From Streptomyces sp. GS7 (GTDB taxonomy: Bacteria; Actinomycetota; Actinomycetes; Streptomycetales; Streptomycetaceae), in assembly GCF_009834125.1 (NCBI RefSeq), contig NZ_CP047146.1:5945501-6009500 (forward strand): 64,000 bases of DNA, given 5' to 3'. Numbering within the stretch: position 1 is the first letter of the stretch; each line of letters begins with the position of its first letter. The position numbers were made by a program, and so were the translations under genes. Below the pieces are notes generated by a model. The model saw only the letters and a program-made list of their open reading frames with translations, had not been told where the DNA came from and did no database searches. Below, one piece after another: positions 24,977 through 34,703 of the stretch.

Positions 24977-26350
24977 TCAGCGCGTGATGTGCAGCGCCAC
25001 GGCGCTCCTGGCGGGGACGGTGATCTGCGCCTTCCCGTCCGCGCCCACGGTGACCGTGTGCCCGTCGCACGAGGCGGGCGCCGCGGCGACGACGTTGCAG
25101 TACGTGCCGCCCGGCAGCGGCGTGGCGAAGGTCTGGCGCAGTTCGGCGTCACCGTTGTTGACGACGACGAAGCCCGCCTTTCCCCGGCCGAAGGCGATCG
25201 CACTGCCCCCGTTGTCCCACCAGTCCGTCAGCTCCGCCGACCCCACCGCGTTGCGGAATCCGACCATGCCGGTGATCTCCTGCTTGGCGTGCTCATTGGT
25301 CCAGCCGCCGCTGCCGGAGGCCGGCGGGCCCGCGTCCTTGTCGGTCCACGTGTACCCGGAATAGACGTTGGGCGAGCCGTAGGGCGACGCGAGCATGAAG
25401 ACGTTGGCGAGGGTGTAGACCGCGCCGTCCTTGTAGGTCAGCGTGGAGCCGTTGCGCTCGGTGTCCCAGTTGTCGACGAAGGTACGGGCCTTGTCACCGC
25501 TGAGCTTGCCGTCCGCGACGGACTTGAGCTGGGCGATGTTGCCGCCCTGGAAGGCGCTCTTGAGGTGGGTGCCGTAGCGGAATTCGTCGACATCGCCGAT
25601 TCCGGTGTACTCGTCGGGCTGGACGGCCTCGCCGGCGCCGTAGACGACCTCCTGCACCCAGTACCCGGGGTCCTTCATCTTGCCCTTGATGGCGGCGAGA
25701 TCGGTGGCGGAGATGTGCTTGGCGGCGTCCACCCGGAACCCGTCCACGCCCAGCGACCGCAGGTCGTCGAGGTATTTCGCGATGGTGGTGCGGACGTAGT
25801 CGCTGCCGGTGTCGAGATCGGCGAGGCCGACCAGTTCGCAGTTCTGGACGTCATTGCGGTCGGCGTAGTCGGAGATGGGTTTGCGGCAGCTGTGGAAGTC
25901 CTGGTCCTCGTAGTAGCCGGGGTAGTTGTACTTGGTGTACTGAGTGCCTCCGGTGCCCGAGCCGGACCCCGCCGACATGTGGTTGACGACGGCGTCGGCG
26001 AGGACCCTGACGCCCGCGCCGTGGCAGGCGCCGACCATGGCGGCGAAGGCGTTGCGGTCGCCCAGCCGGCCGGCGATCTTGTAGCTGACGGGCTGGTACG
26101 ACGTCCACCACTGGTCGCCCTGGATGTGCTCGGAGGCGGGTGAGACCTCCACGTAGCCGTAGCCGGCCGGCCCCAACTGGTCGGTGCAGGCCCGTGCGAC
26201 GTCCGCGTACTTCCACTCGAAGAGGGTGGCCGTGACGGTCTTGTCGCCGGGTGGGGTGGCCTGCGAGGACCAGGGGGCGAAGGTGGCGAGGCCGACCGCG
26301 GCCAGCACGCCGGCCAGCGTCCCGCCCAGCACACGGGAACGTTGCTGCAT
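24977..26350 (-). CDS. Secreted alpha-amylase, GH13 family
   Basis: A 457-residue precursor with a signal peptide to about residue 31. It is an endo-acting alpha-1,4-glucanase of the actinomycete/animal-type GH13 group. Conserved regions are [15 protein letters not shown] with nucleophile Asp208, WVQEVVY with acid/base Glu234, and FVDNWDTER with the third Asp. The C-terminal beta domain ends at ALHITR; there is no CBM20 starch-binding domain, which many longer Streptomyces amylases carry. AAGGAG precedes the ATG. Confidence 0.95.
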   Translation of the reverse strand: MQQRSRVLGGTLAGVLAAVGLATFAPWSSQATPPGDKTVTATLFEWKYADVARACTDQLGPAGYGYVEVSPASEHIQGDQWWTSYQPVSYKIAGRLGDRNAFAAMVGACHGAGVRVLADAVVNHMSAGSGSGTGGTQYTKYNYPGYYEDQDFHSCRKPISDYADRNDVQNCELVGLADLDTGSDYVRTTIAKYLDDLRSLGVDGFRVDAAKHISATDLAAIKGKMKDPGYWVQEVVYGAGEAVQPDEYTGIGDVDEFRYGTHLKSAFQGGNIAQLKSVADGKLSGDKARTFVDNWDTERNGSTLTYKDGAVYTLANVFMLASPYGSPNVYSGYTWTDKDAGPPASGSGGWTNEHAKQEITGMVGFRNAVGSAELTDWWDNGGSAIAFGRGKAGFVVVNNGDAELRQTFATPLPGGTYCNVVAAAPASCDGHTVTVGADGKAQITVPARSAVALHITR

Positions 26351-26461
26351 CTTGCGGCTCCTTCGTCATGGGGCACGGCGCACCGCGCCCACGAGAGCAG
26401 CCACGCGCCAGGCCGCCATGGGGGGTTCGCTTCGGAGCCTGCCGTTCCGCGCGTGGACACG

Positions 26462-26945
26462 TCAAGGTTTCAAGCAAGGGATTTCAGCGTCTTGCGAAAG
26501 ACGGTGGCGGGGGCCGGCCCGACGGCGCAGCGGAGCGTTCCCGGCCGGTCGCGGAGCGCGCACACCCGGCGGCGAAACATCCAACTCTGCGCACTGGAAG
26601 TCCAATTGGCCCTCCTGTGCCCCAGCCGGAGCAACCGCCAGGGTCCTCACGGAGGTTGCTGTCACCGCCAGTCCGGCGGCCAGCACGTTACGTGCGGCGT
26701 TCACGTCCCGGTCACGGGTAGCGCCGCAGCCGCACCTCCAGGTGCGGACCTGCAGCGGCATCCTCTCCTGCAGGGCGCCGAAGTGGGAGCACAGCCTGGA
26801 GGAGGGGAAGAAGCGATCCACCGCGATCACCTCCCGCCCGTACCAGGCGGCCTTGTACTCCAGCATGCTCCGGAAGTCCGACCAGGCGGCATCGCTGATG
26901 GCGCGGGCCAGGCTCCGGTTCTTGACCATGTTGCGCACGGAAACC
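26462..26945 (-). pseudogene. TnpB (IS200/IS605-family OrfB) C-terminal remnant
   Basis: About 160 residues of a TnpB-type RNA-guided nuclease remain, from NMVKNRSLARAISDAAWSDF through EYKAAWYG to the last RuvC motif RDRDVNAARNVLAAG. The upstream RuvC I and II motifs and start are missing. The zinc ribbon is broken: CSHF replaces the first CxxC and CGC replaces the second. The normal C-terminal ending is kept (EIPCLKP). A small hairpin, GTCTT-GCGA-AAGAC at 26489-26502, sits inside the 3' end, where IS605 elements have right-end structures. Confidence 0.75.
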
Positions 26946-27048
26946 GGTCGAATAGCGGGAGTTGCCCTCTCAAGTCCGGCCTCCGCATACCGGTCGCCGG
27001 TCCGGGCCCGGCGGTGGACGGCGGCCGTCCGCCTCCGGGCCCGGAGCG

Positions 27049-28410
27049 TCACTTCTCGCCGGGAACGACGGACGCGCTGTCCGCCTCCGGCGCCTTCTCC
27101 TCCCCGGTCCGGACGGCCGGCAGCTCCCCGTTCAGCACCTTCCTGGCCGTCACCCGGTCCAGCGCGCCCTCCCAACGGGACACCGCGAAGACCGCGACGC
27201 AGTTGCCGAGCAGGTTGGTGGCCACCCGCATCGAGTCCATGATCCGGTCGACGCCGAGCAGCAGGGCCACCGCGGCGGCCGGGACGACCCCCAGCGCGGA
27301 GGCGGTCGCGGACAGCGCCAGGAACGCCGAACCCGGCACGCCCGCCATGCCCTTGCTGGTCAGCATCAACACCAGGACGACGGTGATCTGCTGGCCGAGC
27401 GACAGCTGCACGCCGATGGCCTGCGCGATGAAGAGCGTCCCGACGGAGAGGTAGATCGAGGCCCCGTCCAGGTTGAAGGAGTAGCCGGTCGGCAGGACCA
27501 GCCCCACCGCGTCGTCCCGGCAGCCCGCGGCCCGCAGCTTCTGCATCATCCGCGGCATCACGGTCTCGCTGGAACCCGTACCGAGCGCCAGCAGCAGCTC
27601 CTCGCGGGTGTAGCGGACGAACTTCCACAGGCTGAGCCCGGTCACCGCCTTGAGGGCGCACCCGAGCAGCATGAGGAAGGCCAACGCGACGCCGTAGCAG
27701 ACCGCGATCAGCTTGCCGTACGTCGACATCGCGCCCAGCCCGTACCGGCCGACGAGATGCGCGGTGGCACCGAAGACCGCGAGCGGGGCGAGCTTCATGA
27801 TGTAGCCGACGATGGTGAAGACGACGTCCTGGGCCTGTTCGATCAGCGGCAGCAGCTGCGGCACCTTCCGCTGACCGAGGTGCAGCAGGGCCGCGCCCAC
27901 CAGGCAGGCCAGTACCAGGACCTGCAGCAGCGAGTTCACGGCGAACGCACCGACCGCGCTGTTCGGCAGCGCCTCCAGGATGAACTGGACGGCGGAGGGC
28001 AGCTTCCCGCCGCCCGTCTCGGCATCGACCGCGCTCTTGTCCAGGGCCGCCGGGTCGACGTGCATCCCGGCGCCGGGCGCGAAGACATTGCCCGCCAGCA
28101 GACCGACGACCAGGGCGACGCTGGTCGCGACCTCGAACCAGATCAGCGCCTTGACGCCGATGCGACCGAAGGACTTCAGGTCGCCCGCCTTGGTGATACC
28201 GGCGACGACCACGCAGAAGACCAGCGGGGCGATGACCGCCTTGATCAGACGGACGAACCCGTCGCCGAGCGGCTGGAGCGAGGCTCCCGCCTGCGGCCAG
28301 AGGCGTCCGACCAGGACACCGAGCAGCAGGGCGAGCAGGACCTGCACGAACAGGCTGGTGCGCAGCAGACGCCCTGCGCGGCGGACGAGGGTTCCGGTGG
28401 TGTGCGGCAC
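27049..28410 (-). CDS. dctA: Dicarboxylate/amino acid:cation symporter (DAACS, DctA/GltP type)
   Basis: A 453-residue glutamate-transporter-fold carrier. Signature segments are the serine-rich ALGTGSSETVMPRMM (HP1), GYSFNLDGASIYLSVG with the NMDGT-like substrate and cation site (TM7), LTSKGMAGVPGSAFLAL (HP2) and DRIMDSMRVATNLLGNCVAV (TM8) with its substrate-binding Asp and Arg. It takes up C4-dicarboxylates or glutamate/aspartate with H+ or Na+. GGAGGA precedes two GTG codons; the second, at 28410, has better spacing. No two-component regulator is adjacent. Confidence 0.92.
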   Translation of the reverse strand: MPHTTGTLVRRAGRLLRTSLFVQVLLALLLGVLVGRLWPQAGASLQPLGDGFVRLIKAVIAPLVFCVVVAGITKAGDLKSFGRIGVKALIWFEVATSVALVVGLLAGNVFAPGAGMHVDPAALDKSAVDAETGGGKLPSAVQFILEALPNSAVGAFAVNSLLQVLVLACLVGAALLHLGQRKVPQLLPLIEQAQDVVFTIVGYIMKLAPLAVFGATAHLVGRYGLGAMSTYGKLIAVCYGVALAFLMLLGCALKAVTGLSLWKFVRYTREELLLALGTGSSETVMPRMMQKLRAAGCRDDAVGLVLPTGYSFNLDGASIYLSVGTLFIAQAIGVQLSLGQQITVVLVLMLTSKGMAGVPGSAFLALSATASALGVVPAAAVALLLGVDRIMDSMRVATNLLGNCVAVFAVSRWEGALDRVTARKVLNGELPAVRTGEEKAPEADSASVVPGEK

Positions 28411-28594
28411 GGGCACTCCTCCATGGACGGATTCTGTGATGCGGAATCGGACTTCCGCGGTCCGTCACTATTGCCGCTTGTCGTTCACCACGAAAGAGGC
28501 CGATGTAACTTCCGGGAAAATCTTGGAGCTTGATCCAAGAGCTGGCTCCGCACGCCGTCCGCAGACCGCTCACCGGCGCCCGGCCACTTCCCTT

Positions 28595-29356
28595 TCAGGA
28601 CGAAAGGTGACCCCGGTCCCCCATCACCACGACGGGGTGCCGGGCCGGGTCGAGAGCCCGCAGCAGCGCCGCCATCGCGGACTTCGCCACGGTCACACAG
28701 GCCGAGGTCCCGGTCCCGTGATCCAGGTGCAGCCACACCCCGCCGCCCTTGGACTGCCCCAGGGGGCGGGTCGGGTCCAGCGGGGACGTCCCCGGCACCC
28801 GGTTGTAGTTGATCGCCACCACGTAGTCGAAGTCATGGCGGGTGTTCTCGGACCAGTACGACGGCGGGGTGAACGCCGCCGATCGCGTATAGGGCAGCCT
28901 GGCGCCCGGATCGGCGAGCACTCCCCCGGCATCGGTCAGCGAGAACACCCCGAAGGGGCTGCGCTGATCGCCCTCGTGATGGTCCGCCGTCCAACCGCGG
29001 CGCCCGTTGTGCGCGGGCCAACTCCCCTTGCGGTCCCATCCCTTGACGCCCTTGTCGTACAGCACGACGGTGGCGTCAGGGGAGTCGGCTCCCTTGCCGT
29101 AGACCGCCACGACCTGACGCGCGCCGCCCGGGATCCGCGACCGCAGCGCGGGGCCGACGTCCGGGATGTCCGCGAGGTGAGTGGCGGCCGGCGGCCCGCC
29201 GGGCCGCTCGCCCGCCCGCGCTCCGCCGCCCCCCTTGGCGCCCTCCGCGCCCCCGCGGCCGCTGCCGTGTGCACCGCCGCCCCCACAGCCCGCCACAAGG
29301 ACCAGTCCCGCGGCGGCCGCCGCCACCGCCCGTATCGCACCCGCCGCTGTCCGCAT
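28595..29356 (-). CDS. Lipoprotein L,D-transpeptidase (YkuD-like)
   Basis: A 253-residue precursor with a lipobox LVAGC near residue 24, so the mature protein is probably a membrane-anchored lipoprotein. A Gly/Ala-rich linker of about 35 residues follows. The catalytic domain ends in VWLHLDHGTGTSACVTVAKSAM, the H-x-G-T-S-x-x-C type motif in which Cys is the nucleophile that crosslinks peptidoglycan stem peptides 3-3. RSPFGVFSLTDAGG is the conserved substrate loop. It is monocistronic; the neighbour on the 3' side is dctA after about 180 nt. Confidence 0.82.
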   Translation of the reverse strand: MRTAAGAIRAVAAAAAGLVLVAGCGGGGAHGSGRGGAEGAKGGGGARAGERPGGPPAATHLADIPDVGPALRSRIPGGARQVVAVYGKGADSPDATVVLYDKGVKGWDRKGSWPAHNGRRGWTADHHEGDQRSPFGVFSLTDAGGVLADPGARLPYTRSAAFTPPSYWSENTRHDFDYVVAINYNRVPGTSPLDPTRPLGQSKGGGVWLHLDHGTGTSACVTVAKSAMAALLRALDPARHPVVVMGDRGHLSS

Positions 29357-29654
29357 GGCCCCATGGTGCCACCGCCGCACTGACGGTCCTTCAGCACCGG
29401 CGTTGTGCACATCACCGCCGATTCATCGGCTTTACCGCCCCGCTGCGGAAAAACCGTTTGAAAGCGGCCCACGCGACGGGCGAACCTTCCCTTACCTCCG
29501 TCCACGTCGAGATGGCCGAGACGTGCGAGAGGGGCATTTCGCCCTGCCCGGGACGGCCCCCGCCGCCCCCTTGCCCACGACCGCCGCCCCTCCGCCCCGG
29601 CCCGCCGAGCACGCTCGGCTCACCCCGCCTGCCGCGACAACTCCTTTGGACATC

Positions 29655-31469
29655 ATGCGTATTCGCGATCTCCCGCATCCCGACCCCGGCGTCCCGGACG
29701 TCCGTACGGGTGGCAGATTCCTGCTGTGGCTGTGCAGACGGCAGCTCGGCGGGCAGGCCAAAGGGCTCTTCTGGGGTCTTGTGCACATGAGCGCGGTGGC
29801 CGCGTTCCCGCTCCCGGTGGGGCTCGCCGTACAGGCCGCGGTGGATCGTGACGGATCCCGACTCGCCCTGGCGGGCGGCCTGCTGGCGCTGCTGGGCGTA
29901 CTGGTCGCGCTCGGCGACATCATGCTGCACCGGGCGGCGGTGACCAACTGGATCGTCACGGTCGCCCGGATGCAGCAGTTGCTCGCCCGCAAGACGACGG
30001 AACTGGGCGGGGCGATGACCCGGCGGGTGGCGGCCGGTGAGGTCGCCGCCGTCAGCACCGGCGACCTGGAGCGGATCGGCTGGTTCGTCGAGGTCCTCTC
30101 CCGGTTCTGCGCGGCGGCCGTGACCACGGTCGGCGTCTGCCTCGCCCTGGTCGTCTACCAACCGGAACTGGGCCTCGTGGTGGCCCTGGGCGTGCCCGCC
30201 CTGGCGCTGGCCGCGCTGCCGCTGCTGCCGGCCGCCACCCGGCGCGCCGACGACCAACGGGAGAAGGCCGGCCGGGCCACCGAACTCGCCTCCGACACGG
30301 TCGCCGGACTGCGCGTCCTGCGCGGCATCGGCGGCGAGGAGCTGTTCCTCGGGCGCTACCGCAGCGCCTCCCAGGAGGTGCGCAGCGCCGCCGTCCGCAG
30401 CGCCCGGATGTGGTCGCTGATCTCGGCCGTCCAGGTCCTGCTCCCCGGGGTGCTGCTGATCGCGGTGGTCTGGTACGGCGTCGGGCTCGCCCGGGACGGC
30501 CGGATCGCCGTCGGCGAACTGGTCACGATCTACAGCGCGGTGGCCTTCCTGCTCTACCCCCTCCGCCACTTCGAAGAGATCTCCATGTCCTACTCCTTCT
30601 CCCGTCCGGCGGCGGCGCGCACGGCACGCGTACTGGCCCTGAGCCGGCCGCTCGACGGCCGGCTCACCGCACCGGAACCACCGTCCGGCGATCTGCACGA
30701 CCCGGTCAGCGGACTGACCGCCGCGGCCGGCCGGCTGACCGCCGTGGTCTGCGGCGACCCCGACGCGGCGGGCCGGCTCGCCGAGCGCCTGGGCGGCCAC
30801 CCCCCGCACCGGGACGAGGGCGAGGACGGCGGCGACGGCGCCGAGCCCGGGAGGAAATCCGCCGGCCGTCCGCTCTCCGTCGTCCTCGGCGGCACCCCGC
30901 TGGACGACATCCCGCGCGACACCGCCCGCACCGCCGTACTCGTCCAGGACAAGGACCCGGTGCTGCTCTCCGGCACGCTCGCCGACCTCCTCGACGTCCC
31001 GGCATCCGGCCGGGTGACCACGGCCGAGGCGCTGGCCGCGGCCGAATGCCGCGATGTGCTGGCCTCCCTGGCCCAGGCATCCGCCGACGACTCCGGCGAC
31101 CCGATGCGCACCCACGTCACCGAACGCGGCCGGTCCCTCTCCGGCGGGCAGCGGCAGCGCCTGGCCCTGGCCCGCTCACTGGTCACCGACCCGCAAGTAC
31201 TGGTGCTCGACGAGCCGACCAGCGCCGTCGACTCGCACACCGAAGCGCGCATCGCCGACGGGCTGCGGAAGATCAGGGCGGGCCGTACGACCCTCGTCCT
31301 CACCTCCAGCCCGCTCGTGCTGGACCGCGCCGATCAGGTGGTGTTCCTCCAGGACGGCAAGGTCACGGGTGCGGCCACCCACCGCGAACTCCTGCGCACC
31401 CAACCCGGCTACCGCGCGGTCGTCACCCGCGAACCGGACCGGCCCGACCACCACGAGGAGACCGCATGA
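29655..31469 (+). CDS. ABC exporter subunit A with degenerate Walker A
   Basis: A 604-residue half transporter (membrane domain about residues 25-310, ATPase domain after 330). Walker A is lost: the loop reads VVCGDPDAAGRLAERLGG without GxxGxGKS/T, and an acidic low-complexity insert follows (RDEGEDGGDGAEPG). The signature LSGGQRQRLALARSL and Walker B VLVLDEPTSAVDS are canonical; the H-loop His is replaced (LVLTSSPLVL). It cannot form a normal ATP site with its own Walker A but can lend its signature to the partner. It is coupled to subunit B by an ATGA overlap. Confidence 0.88.
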   Translation: MRIRDLPHPDPGVPDVRTGGRFLLWLCRRQLGGQAKGLFWGLVHMSAVAAFPLPVGLAVQAAVDRDGSRLALAGGLLALLGVLVALGDIMLHRAAVTNWIVTVARMQQLLARKTTELGGAMTRRVAAGEVAAVSTGDLERIGWFVEVLSRFCAAAVTTVGVCLALVVYQPELGLVVALGVPALALAALPLLPAATRRADDQREKAGRATELASDTVAGLRVLRGIGGEELFLGRYRSASQEVRSAAVRSARMWSLISAVQVLLPGVLLIAVVWYGVGLARDGRIAVGELVTIYSAVAFLLYPLRHFEEISMSYSFSRPAAARTARVLALSRPLDGRLTAPEPPSGDLHDPVSGLTAAAGRLTAVVCGDPDAAGRLAERLGGHPPHRDEGEDGGDGAEPGRKSAGRPLSVVLGGTPLDDIPRDTARTAVLVQDKDPVLLSGTLADLLDVPASGRVTTAEALAAAECRDVLASLAQASADDSGDPMRTHVTERGRSLSGGQRQRLALARSLVTDPQVLVLDEPTSAVDSHTEARIADGLRKIRAGRTTLVLTSSPLVLDRADQVVFLQDGKVTGAATHRELLRTQPGYRAVVTREPDRPDHHEETA

Positions 31470-33250
31470 TCGGCCTGGCACCGCCGGAGCACGATCCCGA
31501 CACCCCGCAGACCGCCACCACGCTGCCCGTCGGCTCACCGGCGACCGTACGCTCCTACGTCGCCGCCCTGATCCGCCGTCACCGCCGCGCCTTCACGATC
31601 CTCGTCACCGTCAACGCGGCGGCGGTCATCGCCTCGATGGTCGGCCCCTACCTCCTCGGCGGACTGGTCGAGGACCTGTCCGCCGGCCGCGGCGGAGACA
31701 TCCAACTGGGCCGCACGCTCGCCCTGTTCGCCCTCGCCCTGATCGCCCAGACCGTCTTCGTCCGCATGGTGCGGCTGCGCGGGGCGATGCTCGGCGAGCA
31801 GATGCTGGCCGATCTGCGCGAGGACTTCCTCGTCCGGTCGGTGGCACTGCCGCCGGGTGTCCTGGAGCGGGCCGGAACCGGCGACCTGCTCTCCCGGATC
31901 ACCACGGACATCGACCGGCTCGCCGAGGCGATGCGCGAGGCCGTACCGGAACTGTCCATCGCCGTCGTCTGGGCGGGCCTGCTGCTCGGCGGGCTCACCT
32001 TCACCGCCCCGCCGCTCGCGCTGTCCGTCGTCATCGCGCTGCCGGTGCTGCTCATCGGCTGCCGCTGGTACTTCCGGCGCGCACCCGGCGCCTACCGCTC
32101 CGAGGCCGCCGGTTACGCCGCGGTGTCCGCGGTCCTCACCGAGTCCGTGGACGCCGGGCGCACCATCGAGGCGCACCGCATGGGCCGCCGCCGGATCGCC
32201 CTTTCCGAGCACCGGATCCGCGAGTGGACCCAGTGGGAGCGCTACACCCTCTCACTACGCTCCGTCCTCTTCCCCGTCATCAACGTCGCCCACCTGCTGA
32301 TCCTCTGCTCGGTGCTGCTGCTCGGCGGGGTCTTCGTCCTCCACGGCTGGATCACCCCCGGCCAGCTGACGACCGGCGCGCTCCTCGCACAGATGCTGCG
32401 GGAGCCGGTCAACCTGATCCTGCGCTGGTACGACGAACTCCAGGTGGCCCAGGTGTCCATCGCCCGCCTCGTCGGCGTCCGCGAGATCGAGCCGGAGACG
32501 GCCGACGCGACGCTCTCCCCCGACGGCCGGGGCGTGTGCGCCGACGACGTCAGCTTCGGCTACCGCGCGGGCGTCGACGTGCTGCACCAGGTCTCACTGA
32601 ACGTCCGCCCGGGAAGCACGGTGGCACTGGTCGGCCCGTCCGGCGCCGGCAAGTCCACCCTGGGTCGGCTGCTGGCCGGCATCTACGGCCCGCGCGCCGG
32701 CACGGTGTCCCTGGGCGGCGCCGAACTCTCCGCGATGCCCGCCGAACGCGTCCGCGAACACGTCGCCCTGGTCAATCAGGAGCACCATGTCTTCGTCGGA
32801 ACGCTGCGCGACAACCTCCTGCTGGCCCGCACCGGCGCGGCCGACGCCGAACTCTGGGCGGCGCTGGGCGCGGTCGACGCGGACGGCTGGGCCGGCGCCC
32901 TCCCCAACGGACTGGACACCGAGGTCGGTTCCGGCGGCCAGAGCCTGACTCCGGCCCAGGCTCAGCACATCGCGCTGGCCCGCCTGGTCCTGGCCGACCC
33001 GCACACCCTGGTCCTGGACGAGGCGACCTCGCTGCTGGACCCGCGGGCGGCCCGCCACCTGGAACGCTCGCTGGGCAAGGTCCTGCGCGGCCGCACGGTC
33101 GTGGCCATCGCCCACCGCCTGCACACCGCCCATGACGCCGATGTCATCGCCGTCGTCGAGAACGGCCGCATCAGCGAACTGGGCAGTCACCAGGAACTGG
33201 TCACCGCCGACGGGGCGTACGCCGCACTCTGGAAGTCCTGGCACGGCTGA
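31466..33250 (+). CDS. ABC exporter subunit B with degenerate signature motif
   Basis: A 594-residue half transporter. Walker A GPSGAGKST, Q-loop VNQEHHVFVG, Walker B LVLDEATSLLD and the H-loop IAHRL are intact, but the signature is LTPAQAQHIALAR instead of LSGGQ. This complements subunit A: one catalytic site (B Walker A with A signature) is complete and the other is degenerate on both sides, as in asymmetric heterodimeric exporters. It starts inside the stop of subunit A. The substrate is unknown. Confidence 0.9.
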   Translation: MIGLAPPEHDPDTPQTATTLPVGSPATVRSYVAALIRRHRRAFTILVTVNAAAVIASMVGPYLLGGLVEDLSAGRGGDIQLGRTLALFALALIAQTVFVRMVRLRGAMLGEQMLADLREDFLVRSVALPPGVLERAGTGDLLSRITTDIDRLAEAMREAVPELSIAVVWAGLLLGGLTFTAPPLALSVVIALPVLLIGCRWYFRRAPGAYRSEAAGYAAVSAVLTESVDAGRTIEAHRMGRRRIALSEHRIREWTQWERYTLSLRSVLFPVINVAHLLILCSVLLLGGVFVLHGWITPGQLTTGALLAQMLREPVNLILRWYDELQVAQVSIARLVGVREIEPETADATLSPDGRGVCADDVSFGYRAGVDVLHQVSLNVRPGSTVALVGPSGAGKSTLGRLLAGIYGPRAGTVSLGGAELSAMPAERVREHVALVNQEHHVFVGTLRDNLLLARTGAADAELWAALGAVDADGWAGALPNGLDTEVGSGGQSLTPAQAQHIALARLVLADPHTLVLDEATSLLDPRAARHLERSLGKVLRGRTVVAIAHRLHTAHDADVIAVVENGRISELGSHQELVTADGAYAALWKSWHG

Positions 33251-33433
33251 GGCCCACCGGCCGGCCCGTCACCCCGGAGCGCACCGGACCGGCCGATGAA
33301 CCGGCGAGGCCCGGAGGCGGAGGAGCACGGGCGGGGCGCACGGGCCGCAGCGGTCTCCGGGCCACCCGCAGACGGGGCGGGAGGAGTATGGAGTTGGGGG
33401 CGCCCCACCCCTGTCCGCTGGGAGCCCCCTCGG

Positions 33434-34225
33434 TTAGATGTAACCGAGCGCGCCCAGCGCCCCGATGCCGCCCAGCAGCATGAAGCCCGGCATCAGCACC
33501 TTCAGCTCCACCCAGCTCCCGGCCCGGAAGCGCATCGGCTTGGGCGTACCCAGCGGGTACCAGCGCTTACGGCCCACCGGGATGGGCCACAGGATCGGGC
33601 AGCCCGAAACGGTCAGCGCATCGCCGATGTCGTGCACCAGCGCACCGAGCATGATCGGCAACCCGAGCCACAGGTATTCCTGCCCCGGCTCCGCGAACAG
33701 CCAGTTCGCACCGTTGCCCGGCTCGTCGAGGATCCCGGCCAGTATCCACGCCGTCGCGGCACCCAGCAGCCAGACCAGCACGTCACTGGAGACCCGCGCC
33801 GCCCGCCACAGCAGCCCTTCGATGGCGAGCACCATATGGACGAAGAGGATCCCGAGCACCGCCCAGCGCCCGCCCTCCGTCGCCAGCAGTGACATACCGC
33901 CACCGACCAGCACGGCCCAGAGCCAGGTGTGGGTGAGCGTCCGGTGCCCGCCCGAACGGTGCGCGTCCCCGCGCATCTTCGTCGCCTTGTACACCGCGTG
34001 CGACAGGGTGTCGACCACCTCGCACAGCCCCCGCGACAGCGGCCCGAAGGCCCGCGAGATGGTGGCGGCCTTGTGGTCGAGATCCGGCGCGAGCGCCGCC
34101 CCGGCACAGATCAGGGCGCCGCTGACCAGCACCGGCCAGGGCATCGGATACCCGGCCCCATAGGCCGCCGCTCCCACCCCCAGCCAGGCCGCGGCCCCCG
34201 ACAGCGAGTGCGCCGGTCCCATCAT
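33434..34225 (-). CDS. YdjM-like integral membrane metal-dependent hydrolase
   Basis: A 263-residue polytopic protein with His/Asp motifs of the YdjM (LexA-binding, membrane-bound hydrolase) family: MMGPAHSLSG at the N-terminus, LAPDLDHKAATISR, GGHRTLTHTWLWA, and ALVHDIGDALTVSGCPILWP. The His and Asp residues are arranged as in phospholipase-D-independent metal hydrolases of this fold. The substrate and reaction are unknown, and binding to LexA is an E. coli observation. GGTGGAG lies 7 nt before the ATG at 34225. Confidence 0.82.
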   Translation of the reverse strand: MMGPAHSLSGAAAWLGVGAAAYGAGYPMPWPVLVSGALICAGAALAPDLDHKAATISRAFGPLSRGLCEVVDTLSHAVYKATKMRGDAHRSGGHRTLTHTWLWAVLVGGGMSLLATEGGRWAVLGILFVHMVLAIEGLLWRAARVSSDVLVWLLGAATAWILAGILDEPGNGANWLFAEPGQEYLWLGLPIMLGALVHDIGDALTVSGCPILWPIPVGRKRWYPLGTPKPMRFRAGSWVELKVLMPGFMLLGGIGALGALGYI

Positions 34226-34703
34226 GGTCGTTCTCCACCCCTTGCTCTGCGCTTCTGACGTCGGCGCACGACGCGTTGCCTTCGCGTTGCGTTTCCACCG
34301 CATATCTGACGCCCGGTCGGATACTCAGCGTAGCGTCAAATGATCTCTCCACGAGGAACGGGGGTACCGGGGAGCCGGCCCGCCCGACGTGCCACCGGGC
34401 ACCGCGACGGCGACGGCATTCCGCACACGGCCGCGTACGGAATGTGAAGACCTTGCGCGGAAGTCTCCGCAGACCAGCGCACCGGCCCCGCATCCCCGCA
34501 GCGCCGGACTGTCCCCGCGGGGCGCCCGCCGTATGCCGTCCCCGCAGGTCAGGACCGCCGGGCCGATACCACGGTCCGGCGGCGGGCCCGGCACGGCGCG
34601 GGCACCCGCGGATGGGGTATCTCCACCGGCCGTCGATCTCCAGTTGATCTCCATCCGGAGCACCGGTTCCCGGATCCGGGCCGAAGGCAGGCAGTATGGG
34701 GGC
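34226..34703. other. Divergent intergenic region of 478 nt
   Basis: No gene is supported. It separates the membrane hydrolase and the helicase and should hold both promoters. Around 34270-34295 a GCGTTGC heptamer is repeated in direct orientation 4 nt apart. Nothing else stands out. Confidence 0.5.

Noticed and set aside
34389..34703. Longer helicase N-terminus starting at 34389
   Set aside because: The extra 105 residues are Pro/Arg/Ser-rich and unlike any helicase. The family-typical start is at 34704.
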